From: Anaerolineaceae bacterium
Lineage (GTDB): Bacteria > Chloroflexota > Anaerolineae > Anaerolineales > Villigracilaceae
DNA length: 22,004 bases
Direction of reading: 5' to 3'
Assembly: GCA_022181005.1 (NCBI GenBank)
Contig: BQMV01000005.1
Coordinates: forward strand, 1 to 22,004
A program made the translations under genes and the position numbers. Below, piece by piece: positions 1 to 6,653 of this stretch (positions are counted from its first letter, which is position 1; every line of letters begins with the position of its first letter). The notes beneath the pieces were generated by a model. The model was not told the origin of the DNA, made no database searches, and saw only the letters and a list, made by a program, of their open reading frames with translations.

Positions 1-274
1 CTATTCGGGTCTTGCAAAGATTCTAGGACGGCTCAAAGAAAAGGCGGGTGTACAGGGGCGTGTAAACCCACACAGTTTCCGGCATGGGTTTGCCCGCGAA
101 TATGTGAGGAATGGGGGTGATCTGTCCTCATTGAGTAGGTTATTGGGGCATAGCGGGATTGGTGTCACAGCGGACTATTACGCGGTGTTCACCGAACCTG
201 AACTTGCCGAATTCCATGCCAAATTTAGCCCGATAAGGAGTCTCAGTGAACACCATAGACCAGATAGCCCTTGA
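1..274 (+). CDS. Tyrosine recombinase/integrase, C-terminal part (continues from the right edge)
   Basis: This is the catalytic C-terminus of a phage/Xer-type tyrosine recombinase. The open frame enters from the left edge, and the codon split across position 1 is completed by the last two bases of the window. Visible are HSFRHGFA (His-x-x-Arg box), LLGHSGIG (second catalytic His) and VTADYY, whose second Tyr aligns with the nucleophile position. Joined to 21340-22004 it gives a 312-residue protein, the usual size for the family, with no frameshift. The enzyme cuts and rejoins DNA at a core site through a 3'-phosphotyrosine. Here it would serve integration/excision at the half-tRNA-Cys site at 710-746, or dimer resolution. 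The last 29 bases overlap the GTG of the next gene. Confidence 0.93.
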   Translation, partial: YSGLAKILGRLKEKAGVQGRVNPHSFRHGFAREYVRNGGDLSSLSRLLGHSGIGVTADYYAVFTEPELAEFHAKFSPIRSLSEHHRPDSP

Positions 275-470
275 GTCTGATCATGAGGTAATCCTCAAAT
301 TGATCACCGAGGCGGAACGTCAGGACGGCTTACCCGTCGCCTTGATCATCGAGGATGGTGAGGTAAAGGTGGGGGTGATGAACTTCATTCCCGATAAGGA
401 AGACTGGTTCACCACCCCGATACCATTGGAGGACTGGATTGACAAAGAGCAGAAGGGAAGAAGAAAATGA
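246..470 (+). CDS. Small acidic protein of unknown function
   Basis: A 74-residue acidic protein with no recognised domain. The start is GTG, with AAGGAG six bases upstream, inside the 3' end of the integrase gene. The protein alternates hydrophobic strands and charged residues (LPVALIIEDGEVKVGVMNFI) and ends in a basic tail (KGRRK). The stop overlaps the next start by ATGA, so it is probably translated from the integrase transcript and coupled to the zinc-ribbon gene. A directionality factor is possible from the position alone, but nothing in the sequence proves it. Confidence 0.7.
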   Translation: MNTIDQIALESDHEVILKLITEAERQDGLPVALIIEDGEVKVGVMNFIPDKEDWFTTPIPLEDWIDKEQKGRRK

Positions 471-679
471 CCATAGAAACTGTGTGTTATGTCTGCGGTG
501 TGGAGATGTTGTGCATAAATGGTCTATGTCCAGAGTGTACATTGCGGGAATTTATAGACCCCGGACACGCCTTTGCCGCTACCTTTGGATCGCTTACCCC
601 CCTCCCCGAAAGGGATGACGACAAAGGGGATGATATTGACAAAGGGGATGATATTGACAAAGAGAAGGAAGGGGCTTAA
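467..679 (+). CDS. Small zinc-ribbon protein with repetitive acidic tail
   Basis: A 70-residue protein. Two cysteine pairs near the N-terminus (CYVC at 7-10 and CPEC at 21-24) form a four-Cys zinc-ribbon knuckle. The C-terminus is a low-complexity acidic repeat (KGDDID twice) encoded by an 18-bp tandem repeat at 620-662. The start overlaps the preceding stop (ATGA). Small zinc ribbons often act in DNA or protein binding; no specific function can be given. It is the last gene before the tRNA-like sequence and terminator. Confidence 0.7.
   Translation: MTIETVCYVCGVEMLCINGLCPECTLREFIDPGHAFAATFGSLTPLPERDDDKGDDIDKGDDIDKEKEGA
620..662 (+). repeat. 18-bp tandem repeat, about 2.4 copies
   Basis: GACAAAGGGGATGATATT occurs at 620-637 and again, identical, at 638-655. 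A third partial copy (GACAAAG) is at 656-662. The period is a multiple of three, so it adds KGDDID units to the zinc-ribbon protein without breaking the frame. It is probably a slippage-type expansion. Confidence 0.9.
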
Positions 680-709
680 AATCCCATGACGTACCTGAAA
701 AGGCTGCAC

Positions 710-746
710 GGCGTCGTCGCCAAGTGGTAAGGCAAGGGTCTGCAAA
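710..746 (+). other. Half tRNA-Cys (GCA) sequence, candidate attP core
   Basis: Read as tRNA, this gives a 7-nt acceptor strand (GGCGTCG), TC, a D-arm with GCC/GGC around AAGTGGTAA, A, the 5' anticodon strand AGGGT and the loop CTGCAAA with a GCA (Cys) anticodon. This matches the 5' half of bacterial tRNA-Cys from memory. After the loop the similarity stops: the 3' anticodon strand GACTT does not pair properly, and there is no T-arm or acceptor 3' strand. It is therefore not a working tRNA. Tyrosine integrases often cross over in tRNA anticodon loops, and this site lies about 440 bp downstream of the integrase stop. A degraded or unusual plasmid tRNA is the alternative. Confidence 0.6.
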
Positions 747-762
747 GACTTTCCCCATCGCT

Positions 763-790
763 AATTGAGAGAGCATTATAGCTCTCAATT
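763..790. repeat. Inverted repeat beside the tRNA-like site
   Basis: AATTGAGAG (763-771) and CTCTCAATT (782-790) are perfect 9-bp arms around a 10-base AT-rich loop. No T-run follows, so it is not an obvious terminator by itself. Its position next to the half-tRNA makes an integrase or accessory-factor binding site possible. Confidence 0.6.
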
Positions 791-795
791 TACCG

Positions 796-818
796 CCCCC
801 TCAAATGAGGGGGTTTTT
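796..818 (+). terminator. Rho-independent terminator
   Basis: CCCCCTC (796-802), loop AAAT, GAGGGGG (807-813) and a run of five T. This is a classic intrinsic terminator, closing the integrase/zinc-ribbon transcript before the promoter of the 934 gene. Confidence 0.9.
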
Positions 819-869
819 GTTCACAATATCCGCACCGTACACCTCCTAGGTGAAACTCATGCTTCTCGC

Positions 870-897
870 TTGACAATTGATGATAATTGTGGATAAT
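870..897 (+). promoter_or_regulatory. Promoter TTGACA-N16-GATAAT with AATTGATGATAATT motif
   Basis: A perfect -35 box (TTGACA, 870-875) and GATAAT (892-897) are separated by 16 bases, 36 bp before the ATG at 934. The spacer carries AATTGATGATAATT, which recurs with the same promoter geometry at 14333-14360. The shared motif suggests one regulator for both sites. Confidence 0.75.
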
Positions 898-933
898 TTA
901 CATCATCTTGTGATGCAACAAAAGTGAGGGAAC

Positions 934-1440
934 ATGACCGACTTGGATCGCCTCATACACACCTACGCCGGGCAAGCAACCTACCAATTGCGCAAGCTGG
1001 CGGAGGCGATGGGCTACGATTTGCCCGCGCCAAAGAACATTGAGGACTCACCATTCGCAAAGTCAATCATGCTGATCGGCGAGGCGGCGAATGGTGGGGA
1101 TGTCTTTCCAGATGCGTTGGAGGATGCCATAGCCGGAGTCTTGCGCGTGTTGTTCGCGCAAGCTGGGGCAACCGAGGAACACATCCCAGCCGAGTTCTGG
1201 CGTGAACCTCTGGGAAAACTGATAACTGCCGCCCGCGCTGCTGGGGTGGATGATCTGATCACCCATTCCGAGGCGGCACGGATGCTCTATGGGACGGCGA
1301 CTGCACCAGATTTGCGTCGTTTTGAGACGCTACTAAAGTCTGGCAAAGTGAATCGCTATTTCGCCCCAGACGAACGAAACCCGCGCAAGGCGGGGAGGGT
1401 TCGTCGCTCAGAGGTTGAAAAAATCGCGCAAGGCAATTAA
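934..1440 (+). CDS. Probable small DNA-binding protein with C-terminal HTH-like region
   Basis: A 168-residue soluble protein. The first 110 residues are helical and match no family I recognise. Residues about 112-165 (THSEAARMLYG ... RRFETLLKSGKV ... RVRRSEVEKIA) have the layout of an excisionase/MerR-like helix-wing domain that reads DNA. It has its own strong promoter at 870-897 with GAGGG before the ATG. Its stop overlaps the convergent stop of the FtsK-like gene. It could be a regulator, an excisionase-like factor or a copy-control protein; the family is not certain. Confidence 0.75.
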   Translation: MTDLDRLIHTYAGQATYQLRKLAEAMGYDLPAPKNIEDSPFAKSIMLIGEAANGGDVFPDALEDAIAGVLRVLFAQAGATEEHIPAEFWREPLGKLITAARAAGVDDLITHSEAARMLYGTATAPDLRRFETLLKSGKVNRYFAPDERNPRKAGRVRRSEVEKIAQGN

Positions 1441-3416
1441 TCCGCCCCATTTTGATACCGTGCTGGACGCCCCGCCCGTCCAGCGCGGTTTTGTTTTCTC
1501 AGAAAGCCCCGCACGTCCTCCGGCGTGACCATGTACTGGCGACCCTGTTTGAGCGCCTGAAAGCGTCCCTGCTGGATCGCTTTCCGCAGCGTCTCCGCCA
1601 ATATCTTGCCCTCGAATTCGGGGTGTCGCTCAATTTCCTTGAGCGTGTAATAGCGCTCAACGATTCGCTCAATGATGATCTCCGGCGCGGGCGGCGGTGC
1701 ATCCAGATTAGCACCCCCGACCGTTGCCGGCAATAATTTCAGCGTGGGCGGCTCAATCATAATCACCTCATGGTTCGCTTCTTCCGCCCCGCCCATCGCG
1801 CCCACCAGATGGAGATGATTTCCCCGCCTCTGGACGCGGAACGTGCCTAGTTCTGTCTCCACAACCCCACAATCAAGAATTTCATCAACCAGCACGCCCA
1901 CAAACTCCCTTGGCACGGCGTAGACGGAAAAATAGGTCTGGCAGTCCCGCTTGTGGATCGCCATGTCCTCAGTGATCAGCCGTCGCAGGATCGCATCACG
2001 CAGGGGGACGATCTCCAATCCTACATAGGTAATCAGCCCCGCCGCCCTGCCTTTCGCAATGCGCACCGACTCGTAAATATCATCCTCGGTGATGCGCGGT
2101 GCTTGGATCACATGGCGGGCGGCGTCAATGGCGTAGACCATCCGCCCCTTAATGTCCTCAATCCACGCGGCGTCGCCCGTTCCCAAGATGATCTGTGACG
2201 AAACGTGATCGGGCAGCTTGCCCGCCACGCGCACCCACAGGTTTGCCTTTAGGTCCATGGGGACGTTGGTTTTTGTTGGCACTTGCGTGCAGAGGATCAG
2301 ATGGACGCCCATCGCCCGCCCCATGTTGGCGATCCGCTTGAGGAGTGAATGAACGCGATCCCGCTCTTTGCGCCGCCCTGGACGCCACAGCGACGCCAAC
2401 TCATCAATCACCACCACCAAGCGCGGCAGCGGCTCATGTTTGTGCTTGGCGTTGTACTCCGACAATTTCTTGACTCGCGCCTTCTTGATGATTTCCGTCC
2501 GTTCATCAATGACGCGGTTGGCGTAGCGTAGGCTCCGGATCGCGTCGCTCACGCGCTCAATGATGCGCGGTATCTCCCCCTTGTCGTCCTCAAAGATGAC
2601 AAGGTGGGGCGCGTCTTGGTACGCCACAAACTCAACCTTTTTGGGGTCAACGAGGATTAATTGAATTTCTTCGGGAGTCGCAAAGCGGACAATGCTCGCC
2701 AAAATATTGTTTAGGAGGTTGCTCTTGCCCGAATTCGCCGCCCCCGCAATAAGCATGTGCGGATACGAATCAAGGTCAATCTCCGCGATCTTGTTGTGTT
2801 CCCCCACGCCCAAGACAATATGCGCTTTATCCATGACTGGGGGGTAGTATTGCAGCACCGCGCTGTAGTTCACCAACGCCGGGAGCATCCCCCCGGAAAG
2901 CGTGCGATAAATGACGATCCAGACGCCCTTACGCGGGTTGTTGGCAAGGATCGCCACCCTGCGCCCGCAGGCAATCGACAATTCAAATTCCACTTTGGGA
3001 TCAATCAGCGCCGCCACCGTCGTTCGGTGCGGCAGTTCGTTGGACGCGCCGCCCAGAAGCCGGAGTCGGTGCGTCAGTACCTTCAACCATATCCCATATT
3101 CGTTGTATCGAATAAGTTCAAATTTAATTTTGGCAACCTGACGCCGCCGCCGCTGACCTTCCTCGGCGTATCGCCCACTGTGGGCATAGCTAAAGCCGAT
3201 ACCCGCCAGCCGCTCGCGGACGATCTGCGCCTGCATCCGCGCCTCGCGCTGGATCGCCAGCTTGAGCGCCGCCAGTTCCCGCGCCCGGATCGCCGCTGCA
3301 ATCGTCTCTTGCCGTCGCTTGAGCAGCCTCTCGTGCCGCTCACGACGCAAAAAACGCGCCACGTAGGGCGCGATGACGACTTGCAAGGGGGTCAGGTACT
3401 TTTTATCGCGCATCAT
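1437..3416 (-). CDS. FtsK/SpoIIIE-type (FtsK-HerA) DNA-pumping ATPase with C-terminal HTH
   Basis: A 659-residue P-loop motor. Walker A is GAANSGKS at 225-232, the FtsK-type LVDPKK follows at 255-260, and Walker B is RLVVVIDEL at 332-340 with Asp338/Glu339. MGRAMGVHLILCTQ at 365-378 is the usual sensor region. The N-terminus (1-110) is very basic and helical, with no transmembrane spans. The C-terminus has no recognisable FtsK gamma domain; residues 588-641 look like an excisionase/MerR-type HTH that could read a specific DNA sequence. Relatives pump double-stranded DNA (FtsK, actinobacterial TraB) or extrude phage genomes (inovirus pI/Zot belongs to the same superfamily). The start overlaps the preceding stop by ATGA. 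It is the last gene of the minus-strand operon and probably its motor. Confidence 0.9.
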   Translation of the reverse strand: MMRDKKYLTPLQVVIAPYVARFLRRERHERLLKRRQETIAAAIRARELAALKLAIQREARMQAQIVRERLAGIGFSYAHSGRYAEEGQRRRRQVAKIKFELIRYNEYGIWLKVLTHRLRLLGGASNELPHRTTVAALIDPKVEFELSIACGRRVAILANNPRKGVWIVIYRTLSGGMLPALVNYSAVLQYYPPVMDKAHIVLGVGEHNKIAEIDLDSYPHMLIAGAANSGKSNLLNNILASIVRFATPEEIQLILVDPKKVEFVAYQDAPHLVIFEDDKGEIPRIIERVSDAIRSLRYANRVIDERTEIIKKARVKKLSEYNAKHKHEPLPRLVVVIDELASLWRPGRRKERDRVHSLLKRIANMGRAMGVHLILCTQVPTKTNVPMDLKANLWVRVAGKLPDHVSSQIILGTGDAAWIEDIKGRMVYAIDAARHVIQAPRITEDDIYESVRIAKGRAAGLITYVGLEIVPLRDAILRRLITEDMAIHKRDCQTYFSVYAVPREFVGVLVDEILDCGVVETELGTFRVQRRGNHLHLVGAMGGAEEANHEVIMIEPPTLKLLPATVGGANLDAPPPAPEIIIERIVERYYTLKEIERHPEFEGKILAETLRKAIQQGRFQALKQGRQYMVTPEDVRGFLRKQNRAGRAGRPARYQNGAD

Positions 3417-3874
3417 TCATCATATCGGGATCGTGGTTCATTCCGTGCCGCGTCCGCCCGTTGAGTCGCCCGGTCAAGCCTGCGTTCTTGTTTACTTTCC
3501 CGCCGCCGCTCCAGCGCGTCCGCCCGCGCCTGTTGGCGCTGTTGCTTTCGATACTCCCTCAATTCGCCTTTGCGCCGTGCGGCGTATTCTTTCTCAATCT
3601 GATCCAAGCGCTTTTGTGAGCGCTCCGATTCCCGCCGCTTGAGTTCGTCACGCTTTCCTGTTACCGCCCCCACCACCCCGTACACACGGGAACGAATATT
3701 TGTCCGCTGCAACTCACGTTCCCGTTGTTCTTTGCGCCACTTTGCCGCCTCGCGCCGTTCCTTTTTGCGCCGCCGCTGCTTCTTTGTCCCGTTTTTTTTC
3801 CTCCTGCCGCTCCTTTTTGCGTTGCGCCCTTGCCTCCTTCTCCGCCTGCTTTTCCGACTCGGAGCGCGGGGCAT
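3413..3874 (-). CDS. Basic coiled-coil protein, C-terminal part in a second frame
   Basis: This open frame carries the continuation of the charged coiled-coil protein that starts at 3980. From about 3800 down to 3413 it is rich in Arg, Lys, Glu and Gln, with short Ala stretches (for example ELREYRKQQRQQARADALERR). Its stop overlaps the ATG of the FtsK-like gene (ATGA), as at other junctions of this operon, so this frame is the natural end of the gene. The ATG at 3874 has no ribosome-binding site. I think the true product begins at 3980 and crosses frames at the A8 run at 3792-3799. Confidence 0.7.
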   Translation of the reverse strand: MPRAPSRKSRRRRRQGRNAKRSGRRKKNGTKKQRRRKKERREAAKWRKEQRERELQRTNIRSRVYGVVGAVTGKRDELKRRESERSQKRLDQIEKEYAARRKGELREYRKQQRQQARADALERRRESKQERRLDRATQRADAARNEPRSRYDE

Positions 3875-3980
3875 ACTTGCGCTTGTAATAGTAGTTCCGC
3901 CGTCGCCGCTGGTCGGAGGTGCGTTTTTTGCGTTCCCGCTCGTTCAATTCCTCCCCGTAGCTCTTTTGCCTGCGTTTCAT
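3714..3980 (-). CDS. Basic coiled-coil protein, N-terminal part ending after a frameshift
   Basis: Starts at ATG 3980, overlapping the GIY-YIG stop (ATGA). It encodes a highly charged protein (MKRRQKSYGEELNERERKK, then Arg/Tyr-rich, then Glu/Lys-rich). At plus-strand 3792-3799 there is a run of eight T (A8 in the message). In the starting frame translation changes to Ala/Gly/Thr-rich sequence and stops at 3714. Loss of one A, or a +1/-2 shift, would join it to the 3413-3874 frame to give about 188 residues of basic coiled coil. Transcript slippage, programmed frameshifting, a real mutation or an assembly error in the homopolymer are all possible. A DNA-binding or scaffold partner of the adjacent motor is a guess from charge and position. 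Confidence 0.7.
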   Translation of the reverse strand: MKRRQKSYGEELNERERKKRTSDQRRRRNYYYKRKYAPRSESEKQAEKEARAQRKKERQEEKKRDKEAAAAQKGTARGGKVAQRTTGT

Positions 3981-4432
3981 CGCACCGCTATCCCCCACAA
4001 GCGCTGCATGACGAGAATAAGCCCCACGCCTAGCGCACCGTAGAAGGCTAGGACAATCGCCACCCTCACCATCCGCTGCACAGCCCACCACAGCCCGCGA
4101 CGGATCGGACGGGTGAGGCGTCTAAGGCGTATTCGGGGCAGGGGAAGGCGCACACGCCACCGCCGCCAGACCTTCGCCCCGTTGCCTTTGATCCACGCCA
4201 GATCGCCGTCGTTCAGGGCGAACCATTCGTGATCGCCCCAAACACGCTTGCGCTGGAATCGCCTGTGCATGGATGATTCCAGCCCGAATGGATCATCGGT
4301 CTGGATGGTCAGCACCACCCGTATATCGGGGTCAACCGTCTTGAACGTTCGCAGCCGTTCAGACACGGAATCCGCCTTGCCAATTTTGTATATTCGCCGT
4401 GACGGGCTGTGCATGACGTAGAGGTAGCTCAC
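3977..4432 (-). CDS. GIY-YIG (T5orf172/Mug113-like) protein with C-terminal membrane anchor
   Basis: A 151-residue protein starting at GTG, overlapping the previous stop (GTGA). Residues 3-75 fit the compact GIY-YIG fold of the T5orf172/Mug113 group: YLYVM at 3-7, KIGKADSVSERL at 16-27 with the conserved Arg, the catalytic-type Glu at 52 in LESSMHRRF, and EWF at 69-71. The family cleaves DNA in homing, repair or restriction contexts. Residues 87-122 are strongly basic, and 123-142 are a hydrophobic span. Anchoring a nuclease-like domain to the membrane is unusual and would suit processing of DNA as it enters or leaves the cell. Whether it cuts DNA is unproven. Confidence 0.8.
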   Translation of the reverse strand: MSYLYVMHSPSRRIYKIGKADSVSERLRTFKTVDPDIRVVLTIQTDDPFGLESSMHRRFQRKRVWGDHEWFALNDGDLAWIKGNGAKVWRRWRVRLPLPRIRLRRLTRPIRRGLWWAVQRMVRVAIVLAFYGALGVGLILVMQRLWGIAVR

Positions 4433-4662
4433 CGCGTCCCCCGTGCGTAGCTTGTCCCGGTGATCTCTGGTTCAAAGACCACCCGCAACCGCCGCCCGCG
4501 CATCGCCCGCCCCATGCTGTAGCCGACCCACGTAAACAACGCGGGGGCAAGGCACAGCGTTTGAAAGGTGAACAACAGCGCCCCGGTGCTGGTCGCACCG
4601 AAGACAATCAGAAGGATGATGGGGAAGACGTACAGGAACAGCCACGCCCCGACTCGCGCCAT
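4429..4662 (-). CDS. Small membrane protein, two predicted spans
   Basis: A 77-residue protein with two hydrophobic segments (about 5-24 and 28-50) and a basic RAMRGRRLR stretch just after the second. The C-terminus is polar. It starts one base after the preceding stop and overlaps the GIY-YIG start, so it belongs to the operon. No family is recognised. Small membrane partners next to an FtsK-type motor recall the Spd proteins of actinobacterial conjugation or minor coat proteins of filamentous phage; this is analogy only. Confidence 0.75.
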   Translation of the reverse strand: MARVGAWLFLYVFPIILLIVFGATSTGALLFTFQTLCLAPALFTWVGYSMGRAMRGRRLRVVFEPEITGTSYARGTR

Positions 4663-4663
4663 G

Positions 4664-5050
4664 TTAATTTCCCCCTCGGTTGCTCAGGATGGTTTGCCGC
4701 GCCGTCTCAAAGAGTTGCCGCGCCGCCTCCAGCGTCGCCCCGCAAAAGCCCCATGTCATCGCGCCCAGATCAATATACCAACCTGTTGGGAAGTCGTCCC
4801 CATCCTCAAACCTCGCCTGCGCCATGCCGCGCAGTTCCGCTGTGTCCCGATCTTTGGGTAGCGTGGTGAGGTATTCCTGCGTCAGGAGTACAAACACTTG
4901 CGGGATCGCCCCCACGAGGCGTCGGGGATGCTCCGTTGGGGTAAATCGCTCAAGCCGAGGGGCGGGAATCCGTTTGCGGTTCGGATATTTCGCCGCCATG
5001 AATTGATAGTATGCCTTCTGCATGTCCTCAATTGTGATAGGTTTGCTCAT
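4664..5050 (-). CDS. Soluble protein of unknown function
   Basis: A 128-residue soluble protein without signal peptide or membrane span. It contains an aromatic, glycine-containing middle (FPTGWYIDLGAMTWGFCG, about 88-105) and a helical C-terminus. The start overlaps the glycosyltransferase stop (ATGA). I do not recognise the family. The position inside the membrane operon suggests a cytoplasmic partner of the module. Confidence 0.75.
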   Translation of the reverse strand: MSKPITIEDMQKAYYQFMAAKYPNRKRIPAPRLERFTPTEHPRRLVGAIPQVFVLLTQEYLTTLPKDRDTAELRGMAQARFEDGDDFPTGWYIDLGAMTWGFCGATLEAARQLFETARQTILSNRGGN

Positions 5051-6465
5051 TTTTCAGTCCTTTCGATGAGATAGATCGCAATTTCAGAAAACCTCTTGTT
5101 TACCGAGAAAACGGGGGTCTTGCCCGCCGTAATCTCGCCCACGAACGCGATTTCGTCAGCGCGACTCATCGCATTGATCCCGTAGACTAACCACACGCGC
5201 CCAGCGGGTAGGTCTTCCCACGCTTTGATGGTGAACCCCATTGCCGCCTTCGTTTCCTCCGTGAGCGATTGGTTCAGGTCGCTCGTGTGCGGACGCATGG
5301 CGTAGGGCAGATCGTCAAGGTAGTAGCCCATCAGCACCGTCGCGCTGATGGAGGTGTAGTAGATTGTGTCGCCGGGTTGCCACGCCGCCCGCACGATTCC
5401 CGCCCATTGACGCATGGGATCGCGCCCGCCGCCCTGCGGGAAATAGTGCGCCACCACCCCCACCGCTATACACAGCCCCACAAGTAGCCGCGCCACCCGC
5501 CGATCCGCTCGGTTTGTCTCCGTGAGTAGAATCCCCCACAGGAGCATCAGGAGCGAGGTTGCGGGGAGTAGCCCGCGCAAGAGGTAAACGGGTTGCCAGA
5601 GGTAGGAGACGACGGCGATCCCCGCTGGAACGCCGAAGACAACGACCAACAACCCCACGCCTTGCCGTCGCCGCCACGCAACCCACACAGAAAGTATGGT
5701 GGCAGTACAAGCGACAATATAAGCGGTGGGGTGCAGTCCGTTGGGGATGCGCCAGCCCATCGTCATGGACATGATGGGCGCGAAAATGCCTCCCAACATC
5801 GGCTGCTGCAACCAGAAGCCGTCTTTGAGTTCGCCCGCCTGCGTCACGAGGACGCCCAGCCAGGGCAACCCAGCGAGGACGATTCCCCCGGCTGCGGAAA
5901 GGACTTGCTCCGCCGCCTCCTGATCCCTCCGCCACAGCCATGTAAGCGCAATTCCGCCCACATAAAACCATGCCAGATTGTGGGTGTAGAGCGCGACGAT
6001 CCCCGCCAAGACGAAAAACGTTGGGCGCTTGGTCAGCACGCCCCAAAATGAAAGCAGGATCAGGCATGTCAGTAACGGGTACATGCGGGCATCTTGGCTG
6101 TAATAAAGGTGAGCGGGCATGAGGGCAAGCAAGAGCGCCCCCACCAGCGCCGCCCGCTCGGACACCCCCGCCGCTTGCCCGACCTTCCACAAAAGGAAAA
6201 CAGAAAGTGTTCCGAACAGCGCGGAAGGCAGACGCAGGGCGAACTCGGAGTACCCGAACACGCCTGTGAATAGTTGCATCACGAAGTAATAGAGAGGGGG
6301 ATGCACGTCGCCCGCGATTGCCGACATTGCTTGACTGGGCGGCAACTTGACAATCCATGCCGTAAACGCCTCGTCATACCAGAGCGATTCAGCGCCGAGG
6401 TTGACGATCCGCAGAACGAACGCCAATCCCACAATCAGCCAGATTGCAGGGATAACAGAAACCAA
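5047..6465 (-). CDS. Membrane glycosyltransferase, GT39/PMT-like
   Basis: About 472 residues with many hydrophobic spans. The hallmark first periplasmic loop is present: LWYDEAFTAW with the Asp-Glu pair at 31-32 (TTG start numbering), then DVHPPLYYF near 53-61 and YYSQDARMYPLLT further on. These mark the PMT/ArnT-type superfamily (GT-C fold), which transfers a sugar from a polyprenyl-phosphate donor to protein Ser/Thr or to lipid on the outer face of the membrane. The frame is open upstream to 6627, but the extra region overlaps the 72-residue gene. TTG at 6465, with GGGAG upstream, places the first span at the N-terminus. ATG at 6540 is the alternative. The Thr/Pro-rich stalks of the neighbouring surface proteins are plausible acceptors. 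Confidence 0.85.
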   Translation of the reverse strand: MVSVIPAIWLIVGLAFVLRIVNLGAESLWYDEAFTAWIVKLPPSQAMSAIAGDVHPPLYYFVMQLFTGVFGYSEFALRLPSALFGTLSVFLLWKVGQAAGVSERAALVGALLLALMPAHLYYSQDARMYPLLTCLILLSFWGVLTKRPTFFVLAGIVALYTHNLAWFYVGGIALTWLWRRDQEAAEQVLSAAGGIVLAGLPWLGVLVTQAGELKDGFWLQQPMLGGIFAPIMSMTMGWRIPNGLHPTAYIVACTATILSVWVAWRRRQGVGLLVVVFGVPAGIAVVSYLWQPVYLLRGLLPATSLLMLLWGILLTETNRADRRVARLLVGLCIAVGVVAHYFPQGGGRDPMRQWAGIVRAAWQPGDTIYYTSISATVLMGYYLDDLPYAMRPHTSDLNQSLTEETKAAMGFTIKAWEDLPAGRVWLVYGINAMSRADEIAFVGEITAGKTPVFSVNKRFSEIAIYLIERTEK

Positions 6466-6653
6466 AAGACCGCTACTCCCAAAAACGCCACCCACACGGC
6501 GCGGCGAAAGAGCGCCCGCCGCGCTGGAAAATAAACCCATACGTTGATCGCCCATGCCGCGCCGATTACCCCCAAAACCATGCACAACAGAAATCCTTGG
6601 TCTCGTTCGTTGAGAAGTGCCACCCATGCCGGAAAGTTTGGATAGTCAGTCAT
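6435..6653 (-). CDS. Small membrane protein, two spans
   Basis: A 72-residue protein with hydrophobic segments at about 20-41 and 49-68 separated by a basic turn (PARRALFRR). It overlaps the stop of the winged-helix gene by eight bases and runs into the 5' end of the glycosyltransferase. No family is recognised; it may assist the glycosyltransferase, but this is inferred only from linkage. Confidence 0.65.
   Translation of the reverse strand: MTDYPNFPAWVALLNERDQGFLLCMVLGVIGAAWAINVWVYFPARRALFRRAVWVAFLGVAVFWFLLSLQSG

Noticed and set aside
710..790. A complete, functional tRNA-Cys gene
   Set aside because: No T-arm, no pairing 3' acceptor strand and a mispaired anticodon stem; only the 5' half matches.
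2757..3464. 235-residue plus-strand frame opposite the FtsK-like gene
   Set aside because: It is antisense to the N-terminal half of the FtsK-like ATPase; its composition is His/Arg/Pro-rich, as expected of a shadow frame in GC-rich DNA.
5315..6358. 347-residue minus-strand frame within the glycosyltransferase
   Set aside because: Same strand, other frame; Arg/Gly/Ala-rich shadow with none of the GT39 motifs.
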